From: DASSBR01 sp035701285
Lineage (GTDB): Bacteria; Pseudomonadota; Gammaproteobacteria; Natronospirales; DASSBR01
Reading direction: 5' to 3'
Length of the DNA: 64,000 nt
Assembly: GCA_035701285.1 (NCBI GenBank)
Contig: DASSNT010000016.1
Span: 1 to 64,000, forward strand
The notes under the pieces are model-generated. The model was given only the letters and a program-made list of their open reading frames with translations, did not search any database and was not told the origin of the DNA. Below are positions 44,501 to 51,576 of the stretch, piece by piece. Each line of letters starts with the position of its first letter. Positions within the stretch are counted from its first letter, which is position 1. A program made the position numbers and the translations under genes.

Positions 44501-45037
44501 ACCCATCGGGAAGAGGTCGATCAGCGCGCCGCGCACGGCGAACTCGCCATGCTCCATCACCTGCGAGACGCAGCGATACCCGGCCGTTTCGAGCCGTGCG
44601 CGCAGCGTTTCCGGGTCGAGTTTCTGGCCCACTTCCAGGACCAGCGAATTGGTCGCCACGTAAGGTTTCGGCGGAAGCCGTTCCAGCAGCGTCGGCGCCG
44701 CCGCCAGCACGATGCCACGCTCAAGCTGGCTCAGCGCGAACAGGGCGCTCAAGCGGTCGGAGACGATGTCCTGATGACTGGAAAAAATATCGTAAGGCAG
44801 CGTTTCGCGGTCGCGGAAATGCAGCACCGGCAGCGTGCTGTCGCCGAGAAAATAGCGCAGCGCAGCGTCCAGGCGGTCGGCTTCACGGGCGCTTCGGGCG
44901 ATGACGAGCAACGGCCCGCCAGCCTTGCGCGCGGCATGGGCGAGCGCGAGCGCCGCTGCGGATCCGTACAGGCCTTGCCAGGCGATACGCTGGCCGGATC
45001 GGGGCAGGGCGGGGTCGTTTAGCTTGGCAACGGGCAT
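41582..45037 (-). CDS. mfd: Transcription-repair coupling factor
   Basis: Removes RNA polymerase stalled at lesions and recruits UvrA. The 1151-residue protein has a UvrB-like N-terminus (about 1-330), the RNA polymerase interaction domain starting at HEDHGVGRYLGLQTI (about 486), the translocase module with Walker A GDVGFGKTEVAVRAAF (about 629), DEEQRFG (about 730) and the motif VI QLRGRVGRS, and the C-terminal TRCF domain. All helicase motifs are intact. It is transcribed opposite to the padR gene, with csiV downstream. Confidence 0.97.
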   Translation of the reverse strand: MPVAKLNDPALPRSGQRIAWQGLYGSAAALALAHAARKAGGPLLVIARSAREADRLDAALRYFLGDSTLPVLHFRDRETLPYDIFSSHQDIVSDRLSALFALSQLERGIVLAAAPTLLERLPPKPYVATNSLVLEVGQKLDPETLRARLETAGYRCVSQVMEHGEFAVRGALIDLFPMGSEAPYRLDLFDDELDTLRTFDPENQLSLDKLERVRLLPAREFPLDEDGIRGFRQRYRSRFEGDPQRSQIYRDISNGIAPGGIEYYLPLFFDETCHLGDYLPTNAVVATMEGVETVLQQTWEQIGQRFEQRGHDIERPLLPPAEAFVAPGVLQAEFAGRATIQIFETASAGDAVEYQSEAPPSLLVDTRAEEPLRALLSFAAENPDTRILFAVESAGHRESLANLLRRRDITPRQTASWTDFVRGDARFNLAVTPLEKGLVLPDVDLAVITEDQLFGERVSQRRQRRVGRDPDKIIRDLTDLSVGAPVVHEDHGVGRYLGLQTIAVSDVETEFLTLEYAGGDKLYVPVAQLHLISRYTGGSPESAPLHKLGGDQWSKAKRRAAEQARDVAAELLDVYARRAAHTGHAFKIDDADYRTFASAFPFEETPDQLTAIEQVRNDMHSPRAMDRVVCGDVGFGKTEVAVRAAFIAVQDGKQVAVLAPTTLLAQQHFQTFQDRFADWPVRVEVMSRFRNAAAQNKVADSLEGGDVDIVVGTHALLKDRLKFKNLGLVIIDEEQRFGVRHKEKLKSLRAEVDVLTLTATPIPRTLNMALAGIRDLSIIATPPAERLAVKTFVNQWNDALVVEACTREIKRGGQVFFVHNKVETIEKAARNLRELVPEAEVRVAHGQMRERELEQVMLDFYHRRFNVLVCSTIIENGIDVPTANTIIIDRADHFGLAQLHQLRGRVGRSHHRAYAYMLTPPRKLMTPDAVKRLDAIASLDELGAGFTLATHDLEIRGAGELLGAEQSGQIHEVGFSLYTDLLDRAVKALKSGKIPELEQPLHREAEIDLGIPALLPADYMPDVHMRLVLYKRIAGAETATELDDLQVEMIDRFGLLPDAAKNLFRLAELRLKAKPIGIRKIEAGGQSGRLLFEPQPAVDPQTVLRLVQEQPKKYKLQGGDQLRFTQSMPEPADRVAAVEALLERLELRQAA

Positions 45038-45067
45038 TCAGCGGAAAGGGTGATTTCAGGACCGCCT

Positions 45068-45076
45068 ATTATCGCA
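45068..45076 (-). promoter_or_regulatory. Possible extended -10 promoter for mfd
   Basis: On the minus strand TGCGATAAT reads as an extended -10 (TG-N-GATAAT) about 30 bp upstream of the mfd ATG. No -35 match is apparent. It lies in the mfd/padR divergent region. Confidence 0.3.
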
Positions 45077-45123
45077 TACGGCCGCGGCGGCGATGGGCGC
45101 GGCCGGCTGCAACCCGCGGCATC

Positions 45124-45152
45124 TTGACGTACGTAGAACAGCCATGTATAAC
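45124..45152 (+). promoter_or_regulatory. Sigma-70 promoter of the padR operon
   Basis: TTGACG (45124-45129), a 17-bp spacer and TATAAC (45147-45152) form a near-consensus promoter 40 bp before the padR ATG. It is the best promoter match I found in the window. The repeats listed next overlap its -10. Confidence 0.6.
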
Positions 45153-45165
45153 GGCATCATGTATA
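45144..45165. promoter_or_regulatory. Candidate PadR operator: two ATGTATA repeats over the -10
   Basis: ATGTATA occurs at 45144-45150 and again at 45159-45165, a 15-bp direct repeat that covers the -10 and the start site region. PadR-type dimers usually bind sites with ATGT/ACAT halves, and many repress their own operons, so this is a plausible autorepression site. The direct rather than inverted arrangement lowers confidence. Confidence 0.45.
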
Positions 45166-45192
45166 GCGAACCGAAGGCTGGATGGCAAAACG

Positions 45193-45570
45193 ATGGAAAT
45201 CAATAAGGACCTGATCGCGGCTTCGTCGACGCCGATCGTGCTGGCGATCCTGGCCGAGGAAGACAGCTACGGCTACGCCATTCTCAAGCGCGTTCGCGAC
45301 TTGTCCGGCGGGCGGATGGAGTGGACCGACGGGATGCTGTACCCCGTCCTGCATCGGCTCGAACGGCTCGGCCACATCAAGGCGCGGTGGGAGGTGGCGG
45401 ACAGCGGCCGCCGTCGCAAGTACTATCGGATTACGCGCCCCGGCCGCGAGCAGCTCGTCGAGGAGCACCGGCAGTGGCAAGCGGTGGACGCAACGCTGCG
45501 CGGCATCTGGAAGGGGCTTTCTCTTGCCGGCGGCACGTCCCTGACTGCGCACTGCCCGCAGGGCGCCTGA
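45193..45570 (+). CDS. PadR-family transcriptional regulator
   Basis: A 125-residue regulator with the PadR winged helix-turn-helix (about residues 10-85). The stretch LAEEDSYGYAILKRV is followed by GMLYPVLHRLERLGHI, the recognition helix region, and the RRRKYYRIT wing. The C-terminal helix is short, as in the compact PadR subgroup. The ATG at 45193 begins the conserved part (MEINKDLIAAS); an upstream in-frame ATG at 45124 would overlap the promoter. It is 3 bp upstream of a membrane protein gene with which it probably forms a repressor-effector pair. Confidence 0.88.
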   Translation: MEINKDLIAASSTPIVLAILAEEDSYGYAILKRVRDLSGGRMEWTDGMLYPVLHRLERLGHIKARWEVADSGRRRKYYRITRPGREQLVEEHRQWQAVDATLRGIWKGLSLAGGTSLTAHCPQGA

Positions 45571-45573
45571 GCG

Positions 45574-46959
45574 ATGGCCGCTGCCGGCCATGTCGTATCG
45601 CTGGAGGAGCAGATTGAGCTTTGGCGGAGTTACCTTCGCCGCCGTCAGGCGATCCATTCGATCGACATTGCGGAGCTTGAAGATCATCTGCGTGAGCAGG
45701 TAGCGGTGCTGGGCGAGGCGGGGCTCGCCGCCGATGAAGCGTTCCTGGTGGCGGTCAAGCGCATGGGTGACCTCGATGCGCTTTCGCGCGAGTTCGCGCG
45801 CGAGCATTCGGACCGTCTCTGGAAGCAGCTCGTGATGGTTTCACCGGACACCGGCGCCCCTGCGCGAGCCCGAACGGATGCCATCGTCGCTTTCTGCCTC
45901 GCGGTTGCTGCGGCGGTGGCTATCAAGGTGCCGGCGCTGTTCGGGATGGAGCTGGAGCAGGGCGCCGGCTTTTACGCCCGCAACCTGAGTCTCTTCGTGC
46001 TACCCCTGCTGACCGGCTACTTTGTCTGGAAGAGGCAGCTCGAAATCCGCGTGCTTCGCTGGCTGGTCGTGGCGTTCGTTGCGGCCGGTGTATTCGCCAA
46101 TATTTATCCGTTCGTTTCAGGCGGCGATACTGGCGCGCTCAGCGACACGGCGGCGCTTACCGCGCTGCACCTGCCGATCGCGCTCTGGCTGATAACAGGC
46201 ATGGCGTACGCGGGTGACCGGTGGGGTCAGACCGGCGGCCGCATGGACTTCATCCGCTTCTCGGGCGAGTTCTTTATCTACTACGTGCTGATCGCCCTTG
46301 GCGGCGGCGTGCTGATGGGATTCACGGCGCTGATTTTCGAGTCGATTTCGATCGACATCGAGCCCTTTTTCCAGTCGTGGCTGCTGCCGTGCGGCGTGGT
46401 GGGGGCGGTGCTGGTCGGGGCCTGGCTGGTGGAGGCCAAGCAAAGCGTGATCGAGAACATGGCGCCGGTGTTGACGCGCCTTTTTACGCCTCTTTTCGCC
46501 GCGGCGCTGGTCACGTTCCTCGGAACGCTGCTGTGGACCGGGCGCGGCGTCGACATCGATCGCAACGTGCTGATCGCATTCGACCTGCTGCTGGTGGTGG
46601 TCCTGGGCCTGCTGCTTTATTCGGTGTCGGCGCGGGATTCTGGGATGCCGCCCGACGCGTTTGATGTGCTGCAGGTCGTGCTGGTAGTCAGCGCGCTGGT
46701 GGCCGATGCCGTCGCGCTGTGGGCCATTGCCGCGCGCATCACCGAATTCGGCTTTACACCCAACCGGGTGGCCGCGCTGGGCGAAAACGCGATTCTCCTG
46801 GTGAATCTGGCGTGGTCGGCCGTCCTCTACATCCGCTTCCTGCGCGGGCGTGGATCGTTCTCAAGCCTGGAGCAATGGCAGACGGACTACCTGCCGGTCT
46901 ACGCGGCGTGGGCGGCGATAGTGGTGATCGCGTTTCCGCCGGCCTTCGGGTACATCTGA
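45574..46959 (+). CDS. Multi-pass membrane protein with PadR-associated N-terminal prefix domain
   Basis: A 461-residue protein. The first about 90 residues are soluble and helical (ELEDHLREQVAVL, AFLVAVKRMGD), resembling the permease-prefix/HAAS domains that accompany PadR regulators. About ten hydrophobic segments follow between residues 105 and 455. No transporter motif is seen; the membrane part resembles DUF4153-type proteins only loosely. PadR-coupled prefix proteins are thought to relay membrane or ligand state to the repressor. Start at ATG 45574, 3 bp after padR. Convergent with aguB. Confidence 0.72.
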   Translation: MAAAGHVVSLEEQIELWRSYLRRRQAIHSIDIAELEDHLREQVAVLGEAGLAADEAFLVAVKRMGDLDALSREFAREHSDRLWKQLVMVSPDTGAPARARTDAIVAFCLAVAAAVAIKVPALFGMELEQGAGFYARNLSLFVLPLLTGYFVWKRQLEIRVLRWLVVAFVAAGVFANIYPFVSGGDTGALSDTAALTALHLPIALWLITGMAYAGDRWGQTGGRMDFIRFSGEFFIYYVLIALGGGVLMGFTALIFESISIDIEPFFQSWLLPCGVVGAVLVGAWLVEAKQSVIENMAPVLTRLFTPLFAAALVTFLGTLLWTGRGVDIDRNVLIAFDLLLVVVLGLLLYSVSARDSGMPPDAFDVLQVVLVVSALVADAVALWAIAARITEFGFTPNRVAALGENAILLVNLAWSAVLYIRFLRGRGSFSSLEQWQTDYLPVYAAWAAIVVIAFPPAFGYI

Positions 46960-46972
46960 TCGGCGTCCCGTC

Positions 46973-47869
46973 TCAATCCCGGAAACGTCTCAACAGATCC
47001 TCGTAGGCGTCGATCCGCCGATCGCGGAAATACGGCCAGATGCGGCGGACGTCTTCCGAGCGCGCGAGATCGATATCCGCTATCAGCACGTCCGGTTGAT
47101 CAGCCGGCGACTGCGCCAGAATCTCGCCCTGCGGACCACAGACGAAGCTTGAGCCCCAGAACTCGATGCCGTGCTGTTCGTTGGCCGGATCGGGCTCGAA
47201 GCCAATGCGGTTGCAGGCGAGGACGGGGAGGCCATTGGCGATGGCGTGGCCACGCTGGATCGTCGTCCAGGCGTCGCGCTGGCGGGTCTGCTCGTCGTTC
47301 TTGTCCTCTGCTGACCAGCCGATAGCGGTCGGGTAGAGGAGCATGTCGGCGCCGGCAAGCGCCATCAGGCGCGCGGCCTCCGGATACCACTGGTCCCAGC
47401 AGACCAGCACCCCGAGTTTGCCGACCGAGGTTTCCACCGGCTGAAAGCCCAGGTCGCCCGGGGTAAAGTAAAACTTTTCGTAGTAGCCCGGGTCATCGGG
47501 AATGTGCATCTTCCGGTAGCGCCCGGCGATGGTGCCGTCCGTTTCGATGACGGCGGCAGTGTTGTGATAAATCCCCGGCGCGCGCCGTTCGAACAGTGAG
47601 GCGATGATTACAGCATTGAGCTCCCGTGCGACTTCGCCCAGCTTTTCAGTGGTCGGACCGGGAATCGACTCGGCCCAGTCGAACGCCTCAGTGTCTTCGC
47701 GCTGGCAGAAGTAGGGGCCGGCGTGAAGCTCCTGCAACAACACCAGGCGCGCACCTTCTTTGGCGGCCTTGCGGATGCCGTCGATCGTTTCAGCCAGGTT
47801 GGCTTCGCGATCCGACCCGCAGGCGTGCTGGACCAGCGCGACGCGCAGCCGGTTATTCGTCCTTTCCAA
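46973..47869 (-). CDS. aguB: N-carbamoylputrescine amidase
   Basis: Nitrilase-family enzyme that hydrolyses N-carbamoylputrescine to putrescine, carbon dioxide and ammonia. The catalytic triad is Glu47 (LLQELH), Lys120 (YRKMHIPDD) and Cys157 (VLVCWDQW). I choose a TTG at 47869 because GGAGG lies exactly 6 bp upstream and the resulting 298 residues fit the family; the ATG at 47899 would add ten residues without a ribosome site. It overlaps aguA by 17 bp. Confidence 0.93.
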   Translation of the reverse strand: MERTNNRLRVALVQHACGSDREANLAETIDGIRKAAKEGARLVLLQELHAGPYFCQREDTEAFDWAESIPGPTTEKLGEVARELNAVIIASLFERRAPGIYHNTAAVIETDGTIAGRYRKMHIPDDPGYYEKFYFTPGDLGFQPVETSVGKLGVLVCWDQWYPEAARLMALAGADMLLYPTAIGWSAEDKNDEQTRQRDAWTTIQRGHAIANGLPVLACNRIGFEPDPANEQHGIEFWGSSFVCGPQGEILAQSPADQPDVLIADIDLARSEDVRRIWPYFRDRRIDAYEDLLRRFRD

Positions 47870-48920
47870 GTACGCCCTCCGGAAGTTGCATGGTGACACA
47901 ATGCAGACTGCCGAACTGGTGAATCAGCGGCAGACAATCAATGGTAATAGTGTCGCGTCCGGGGAAGCAGCCGGCAATCGACTCGCGCGCGATTTCGTCC
48001 GCCGGATCGTCATACGCCGGCACGAGCACGGCGCCGTTGATGATCAGGAAATTGGCATAGCTGGCTGGCAGCCGCTGACCGTGCGCGTCATGGATTGGCC
48101 GCGGCGATGGCAGTGGCACCAGCCGGTAGGGCTCGCCGTTAATGTTAGTTATAGCATTAAGTTTCGCAGCCATCTTACGGAGTTCAAGGCAGTTTTCGTC
48201 GCCGGAATCGGCACAAGCCTGGTAAAGAATCGTGCCTGGATCGGCGAAGCGGGCGAGGGTGTCGATATGGCTGTCGGTGTCATCGCCGGCCAGCGCCCCG
48301 TGTTCGAGCCACAGGACCCGCTCAATCCCCAGCAGCTCGCGCAGCCGGGCTTCGATGTCGATGCGGTTCAGCTCCGGATTGCGGCTCGGCTGCAGCAGGC
48401 ATCGGCTGGTGGTGAGAAGCGTGCCCGCGCCATCCGTATCAATACTGCCGCCTTCGAGCACCATGGCCGCGGTCTCCACCGGGGTGGCCCCGAAGCAGCC
48501 GGCCGCGGCGAGTTCGCCGGTGATGCGGTTGTCGCGCTCGGCCGGAAATTTATTGCCCCAGCCGTTGAAGGTGAAATCGAGGAGGCGCGGACCAGTCGCG
48601 GTCTGGACGCTGATGGGACCATGGTCGCGCGCCCAGGTATCGTTTGAGGGCGCGATGGTGATCGTCACCCGGCGCATCTCGCCGCCGGCCGTGGCGAGCA
48701 GGCCGCGCACATGTGCCTGATGCGCCGCATCGGCGGCGACAATCAGGACCCGTTCACGATGGCTGATTTCGCAGGCGAGATGGGTGAAGACGCGCTCGAC
48801 CGGTCCCAGCATCGAAGTCCAGGGACCGTCTCTGCGCGGCCACGTGAGCAGAACGCCGCTTTGCGGTTCCCACTCGGCCGGCAGCCTGCGCGCAACGGAA
48901 GCGTCAGTCGCCGTGGCCAC
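47853..48920 (-). CDS. aguA: Agmatine deiminase
   Basis: Converts agmatine to N-carbamoylputrescine and ammonia; product goes to AguB. The 355-residue pentein-fold protein contains PSNDTWARDHGPI, FNGWGNKF, EGGSIDTDG and the catalytic Cys341 in GSLHCVTMQ. The last residues overlap the aguB start and the first overlap the end of an upstream small gene, so all three are probably translated as one operon. An arginine decarboxylase gene for agmatine is not in this window. Confidence 0.96.
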   Translation of the reverse strand: MATATDASVARRLPAEWEPQSGVLLTWPRRDGPWTSMLGPVERVFTHLACEISHRERVLIVAADAAHQAHVRGLLATAGGEMRRVTITIAPSNDTWARDHGPISVQTATGPRLLDFTFNGWGNKFPAERDNRITGELAAAGCFGATPVETAAMVLEGGSIDTDGAGTLLTTSRCLLQPSRNPELNRIDIEARLRELLGIERVLWLEHGALAGDDTDSHIDTLARFADPGTILYQACADSGDENCLELRKMAAKLNAITNINGEPYRLVPLPSPRPIHDAHGQRLPASYANFLIINGAVLVPAYDDPADEIARESIAGCFPGRDTITIDCLPLIHQFGSLHCVTMQLPEGVLGKDE

Positions 48921-49218
48921 TCACGATCTTGGTCACGGGCGCGGGCGGCGCGTCGTGAAAAGGCTTGTCCTTGGACACCGTGTGCAGAACGATGTTGTGC
49001 TCGAAATACACGACGTAATCGGTGTAGATCCAGCGCGCAATGGGCGGCTCGCCGACCGCGGGCACTTTTTTGACCGGCGCGCCGAAAATCTGCTCGACAT
49101 TCTGCATCGTCATGCCGTGAACCGGCTGGTTCACCGAGGGCGTTGCCTGATCGGCAACGGCCGCTACCGGCATCGCCAGCAGCGCGCAGAAGATCAAAAC
49201 GTTCAGGTTTGCTTTCAT
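48904..49218 (-). CDS. Small secreted protein of unknown function
   Basis: A 104-residue protein with a signal peptide (about 1-23, ending AAVADQ). The mature part starts with SVNQPVHGMTMQNVEQIFGA and continues with PPIARWIYTDYVVYFEHNIV. The 'M..V...FG.P' arrangement recalls SmpA/BamE-like folds, which is only an impression. GGGAGG precedes the ATG. It overlaps aguA by 17 bp, but its link to polyamine metabolism is unproven. Confidence 0.72.
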   Translation of the reverse strand: MKANLNVLIFCALLAMPVAAVADQATPSVNQPVHGMTMQNVEQIFGAPVKKVPAVGEPPIARWIYTDYVVYFEHNIVLHTVSKDKPFHDAPPAPVTKIVSGHGD

Positions 49219-49247
49219 GGCCGCCTCCCATAGCCTTGGCCTGCGGA

Positions 49248-49253
49248 AATATA
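49248..49253 (-). promoter_or_regulatory. Possible -10 for the aguAB operon
   Basis: On the minus strand TATATT preceded by TGC (extended -10 like) lies about 30 bp before the small secreted protein gene and opposite to lolC. No good -35 is present. Confidence 0.3.
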
Positions 49254-49303
49254 GCATATTCAATCAGCCGCGAATTTACCGTTTATGGTTTAATAGCGAC
49301 CCT

Positions 49304-50551
49304 ATGTTCCGACCGTTCGAACTTTTCGTCGGGCTGCGCTACCTGCGGGCCAAGCGGCGCAATCACTTCATTTCGTTTATTTCGGTGATCTCCGTACTGG
49401 GGATTATCGTCGGCGTGATGGCGCTGATAACGGTGCTGTCCGTCATGAACGGCTTCGATAAGGAGCTGCGTTCGCGCATCCTCGGCTTCGCCTCGCACGT
49501 GACGATCAGCGGTTTCGACGGCGAGCTTGAGGACTGGCAGGACGTGGCCGCCATCGCCAAAAAGAACCCGCACGTGATCGGCCTCGCGCCGTACGTATCC
49601 GGTCAGGGCCTGCTGGCCAACGGCGGCAATGTCAGCGGTGCAATCATTCGCGGCGTGGCACCCGACAAGGAAGAGCAGGTCTCGACGGTGGCGAAAAAGA
49701 CGGTCGAGGGCAACTTTGAGGCGCTCAAGCCGGGAAGCTGGGGCATTGTCCTCGGGCGCTACCTGGCGATGAAGCTGGGCGTGGGGGTGGGTGACAAGCT
49801 CATTCTGATGGTGCCGCAGGGCAACGTCACGGTGGCCGGCCTGATGCCGCGCTTCCGACGATTTCACGTGGTCGGTATCTTCGAAGCCGGCGAATATACC
49901 TACGACAGCAGCCTCGCCGAAATCAACATCAGCGATGCACGCAAGCTGTTTGACATGAGCTCCGCCGTGACCGGCGTTCGCCTGAAGCTCGACAACCTGT
50001 TTCTCGCGCCGGCAGTGTCGCGCCAGTTGGTGAGGGAATATCGCGGCCAGTATTACGTTCAGGACTGGACCCAGCAGCGCGCCAATTTCTTCCAGGCGAT
50101 CCAGACCGAGAAGCGCGTGATGTTCGTGATCCTGTCGCTGATCATCGCTGTCGCGGCTTTCAACATCGTTTCGACGCTGGTAATGGTCGTCAACGACAAG
50201 CAGGCGGATATTGCGATTCTGCGCACGCTGGGCGCCCGGCCCGGCGCGGTGATGCGCGTCTTCATCGTGCAGGGCACGCTGATCGGCATTGTCGGCATCA
50301 TCATCGGCCTGATTCTGGGCATCCTGCTGGCGCGGAACATCAACGACATCATGCAGTTCCTGGAGAGCGTATTTCACATCAACCTGCTGCCGGCGGACGT
50401 GTACTACATCAGTGATTTGCCGTCCGACATGCACTGGAGCGACGTGATCAAGATCGGATGCTCCGCGTTCGTGCTGACGCTGTTGTCGACGTTGTATCCG
50501 GCGTGGCGCGCGTCCCGGGTGCAGCCGGCCGAGGCGCTTCGGTATGAATAG
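49304..50551 (+). CDS. lolC: Lipoprotein-releasing ABC transporter permease LolC/LolE
   Basis: Inner-membrane permease of the Lol system that extracts outer-membrane lipoproteins and passes them to LolA. The 415-residue protein has one helix at about 27-50 (VISVLGIIVGVMALITVL), a periplasmic domain to about 265 and three helices near the C-terminus (FVILSLIIAVAAFNIVSTL and following). Only one permease gene is present before lolD, so it may act as a homodimer (LolF-type arrangement) or a lolE lies elsewhere. ATG at 49304, just inside an AT-rich region. It overlaps lolD by 8 bp. Confidence 0.9.
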   Translation: MFRPFELFVGLRYLRAKRRNHFISFISVISVLGIIVGVMALITVLSVMNGFDKELRSRILGFASHVTISGFDGELEDWQDVAAIAKKNPHVIGLAPYVSGQGLLANGGNVSGAIIRGVAPDKEEQVSTVAKKTVEGNFEALKPGSWGIVLGRYLAMKLGVGVGDKLILMVPQGNVTVAGLMPRFRRFHVVGIFEAGEYTYDSSLAEINISDARKLFDMSSAVTGVRLKLDNLFLAPAVSRQLVREYRGQYYVQDWTQQRANFFQAIQTEKRVMFVILSLIIAVAAFNIVSTLVMVVNDKQADIAILRTLGARPGAVMRVFIVQGTLIGIVGIIIGLILGILLARNINDIMQFLESVFHINLLPADVYYISDLPSDMHWSDVIKIGCSAFVLTLLSTLYPAWRASRVQPAEALRYE

Positions 50552-51239
50552 CGTGACGGTGAACGCGGACGCGCCCGTGATCGAGTGCCGCAATCTGGCG
50601 CATCGGTTCGTCGAAGGCGGACTCGAAGTGCAGGTGTTGCGCGATGTGAATCTGCGTTTGCAGCCGGGCGAGCGGGTGGCAATTGTCGGCGCGTCCGGTT
50701 CCGGCAAAAGTACGCTGCTGCATTTGCTCGGCGGTCTCGATACTCCGACTTCAGGCGAGGTAAATATCCAGGGCGTCAACCTTGGTCGGCTGAACGGCGC
50801 CAAACGCGGTGAACTGCGCAACCGCGCGATCGGGTTCGTATACCAGTTTCATCATCTGCTGCCTGAATTTACGGCGCTCGAAAATGTTGCGATGCCGTTG
50901 CTGATTCGCGGCGTCGTACCGCGTGACGCTGCGGCCGAGGCGGCCAAGCTGCTGGATCGCGTGGGGCTGGGCGAACGGCTCAAGCACAAGCCGGGCGAAC
51001 TGTCGGGTGGCGAACGTCAGCGCGCGGCGGTAGCGCGGGCATTGATCACGCGGCCGGCGTGTTTGCTGGCCGATGAACCGACCGGTAATCTCGATGCGGC
51101 ATCGGGGAACAATGTTTACGATTTGATGATTGAGTTGAATAAGGCCATGGGGACCGGGATGGTTGTGGTCACGCATGATCCTGGATTGGCTGAGCGGATG
51201 GATACGGTTTATACATTAGCTGATGGGGTATTAGCTTAG
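50544..51239 (+). CDS. lolD: Lipoprotein-releasing ABC transporter ATP-binding protein LolD
   Basis: ATPase of the Lol system (231 residues). Walker A GASGSGKSTLLHLLGGLD, signature LSGGERQRAAVARAL, and Walker B CLLADEPTGNLD are complete. It overlaps lolC. The 337-bp stretch to comEC is occupied by the larger structured repeat. Confidence 0.95.
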   Translation: MNSVTVNADAPVIECRNLAHRFVEGGLEVQVLRDVNLRLQPGERVAIVGASGSGKSTLLHLLGGLDTPTSGEVNIQGVNLGRLNGAKRGELRNRAIGFVYQFHHLLPEFTALENVAMPLLIRGVVPRDAAAEAAKLLDRVGLGERLKHKPGELSGGERQRAAVARALITRPACLLADEPTGNLDAASGNNVYDLMIELNKAMGTGMVVVTHDPGLAERMDTVYTLADGVLA

Positions 51240-51245
51240 GTTTTG

Positions 51246-51520
51246 TGCCGCCTGCGGCGGCGAGCTGATTGGGTGCCGGTTTCCGGCCCGGCAGCCGGGT
51301 TACTTTCCTTTCGGGGAAAGTAACCAAAGCCATTGCTCATGGAGCTTGGTCCAAAGTGCGTCCTGCACTTTGAACTTCCCGAAGATCGGGCGAAAAATGG
51401 GGGCCGGAGCAGAACTCGCGCGTCCCTGCGCTCGGACACTGCTCCTTGTTTCCCCATTTTTCACCCGATCTTCGGCTGCGCTCAAATCGCGGGAAAAGAA
51501 GCCGGCCATCGTGGCCGGCT
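51246..51520 (+). repeat. Structured intergenic element, copy 1 (about 275 bp, between lolD and comEC)
   Basis: A dense series of hairpins: CCGCCTGCGGCGG; TTACTTTCC/GGAAAGTAA across a TTTCGG loop; CAAAGTGC/GCACTTTG; a long stem of 25 bp (51378-51402 with 51452-51476) holding an inner GGAGCAG/CTGCTCC stem (51406-51412/51439-51445); and a terminal AGCCGGCCA/TGGCCGGCT. The whole sequence recurs inverted at 63617-63892. I see no credible protein. A small TGCGCC/GGCGCA hairpin (51544-51562) follows just before comEC. Confidence 0.85.
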
Positions 51521-51576
51521 AAGAGAAGAATAAAGGCAAAAGATGCGCCGTTTAAAGGCGCACAAAACAAGATCAA

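Noticed and set aside
41694..45022. Plus-strand frames (up to 524 codons) opposite mfd
   Set aside because: mfd is unambiguous by its full set of helicase motifs; the opposite frames show no family resemblance.
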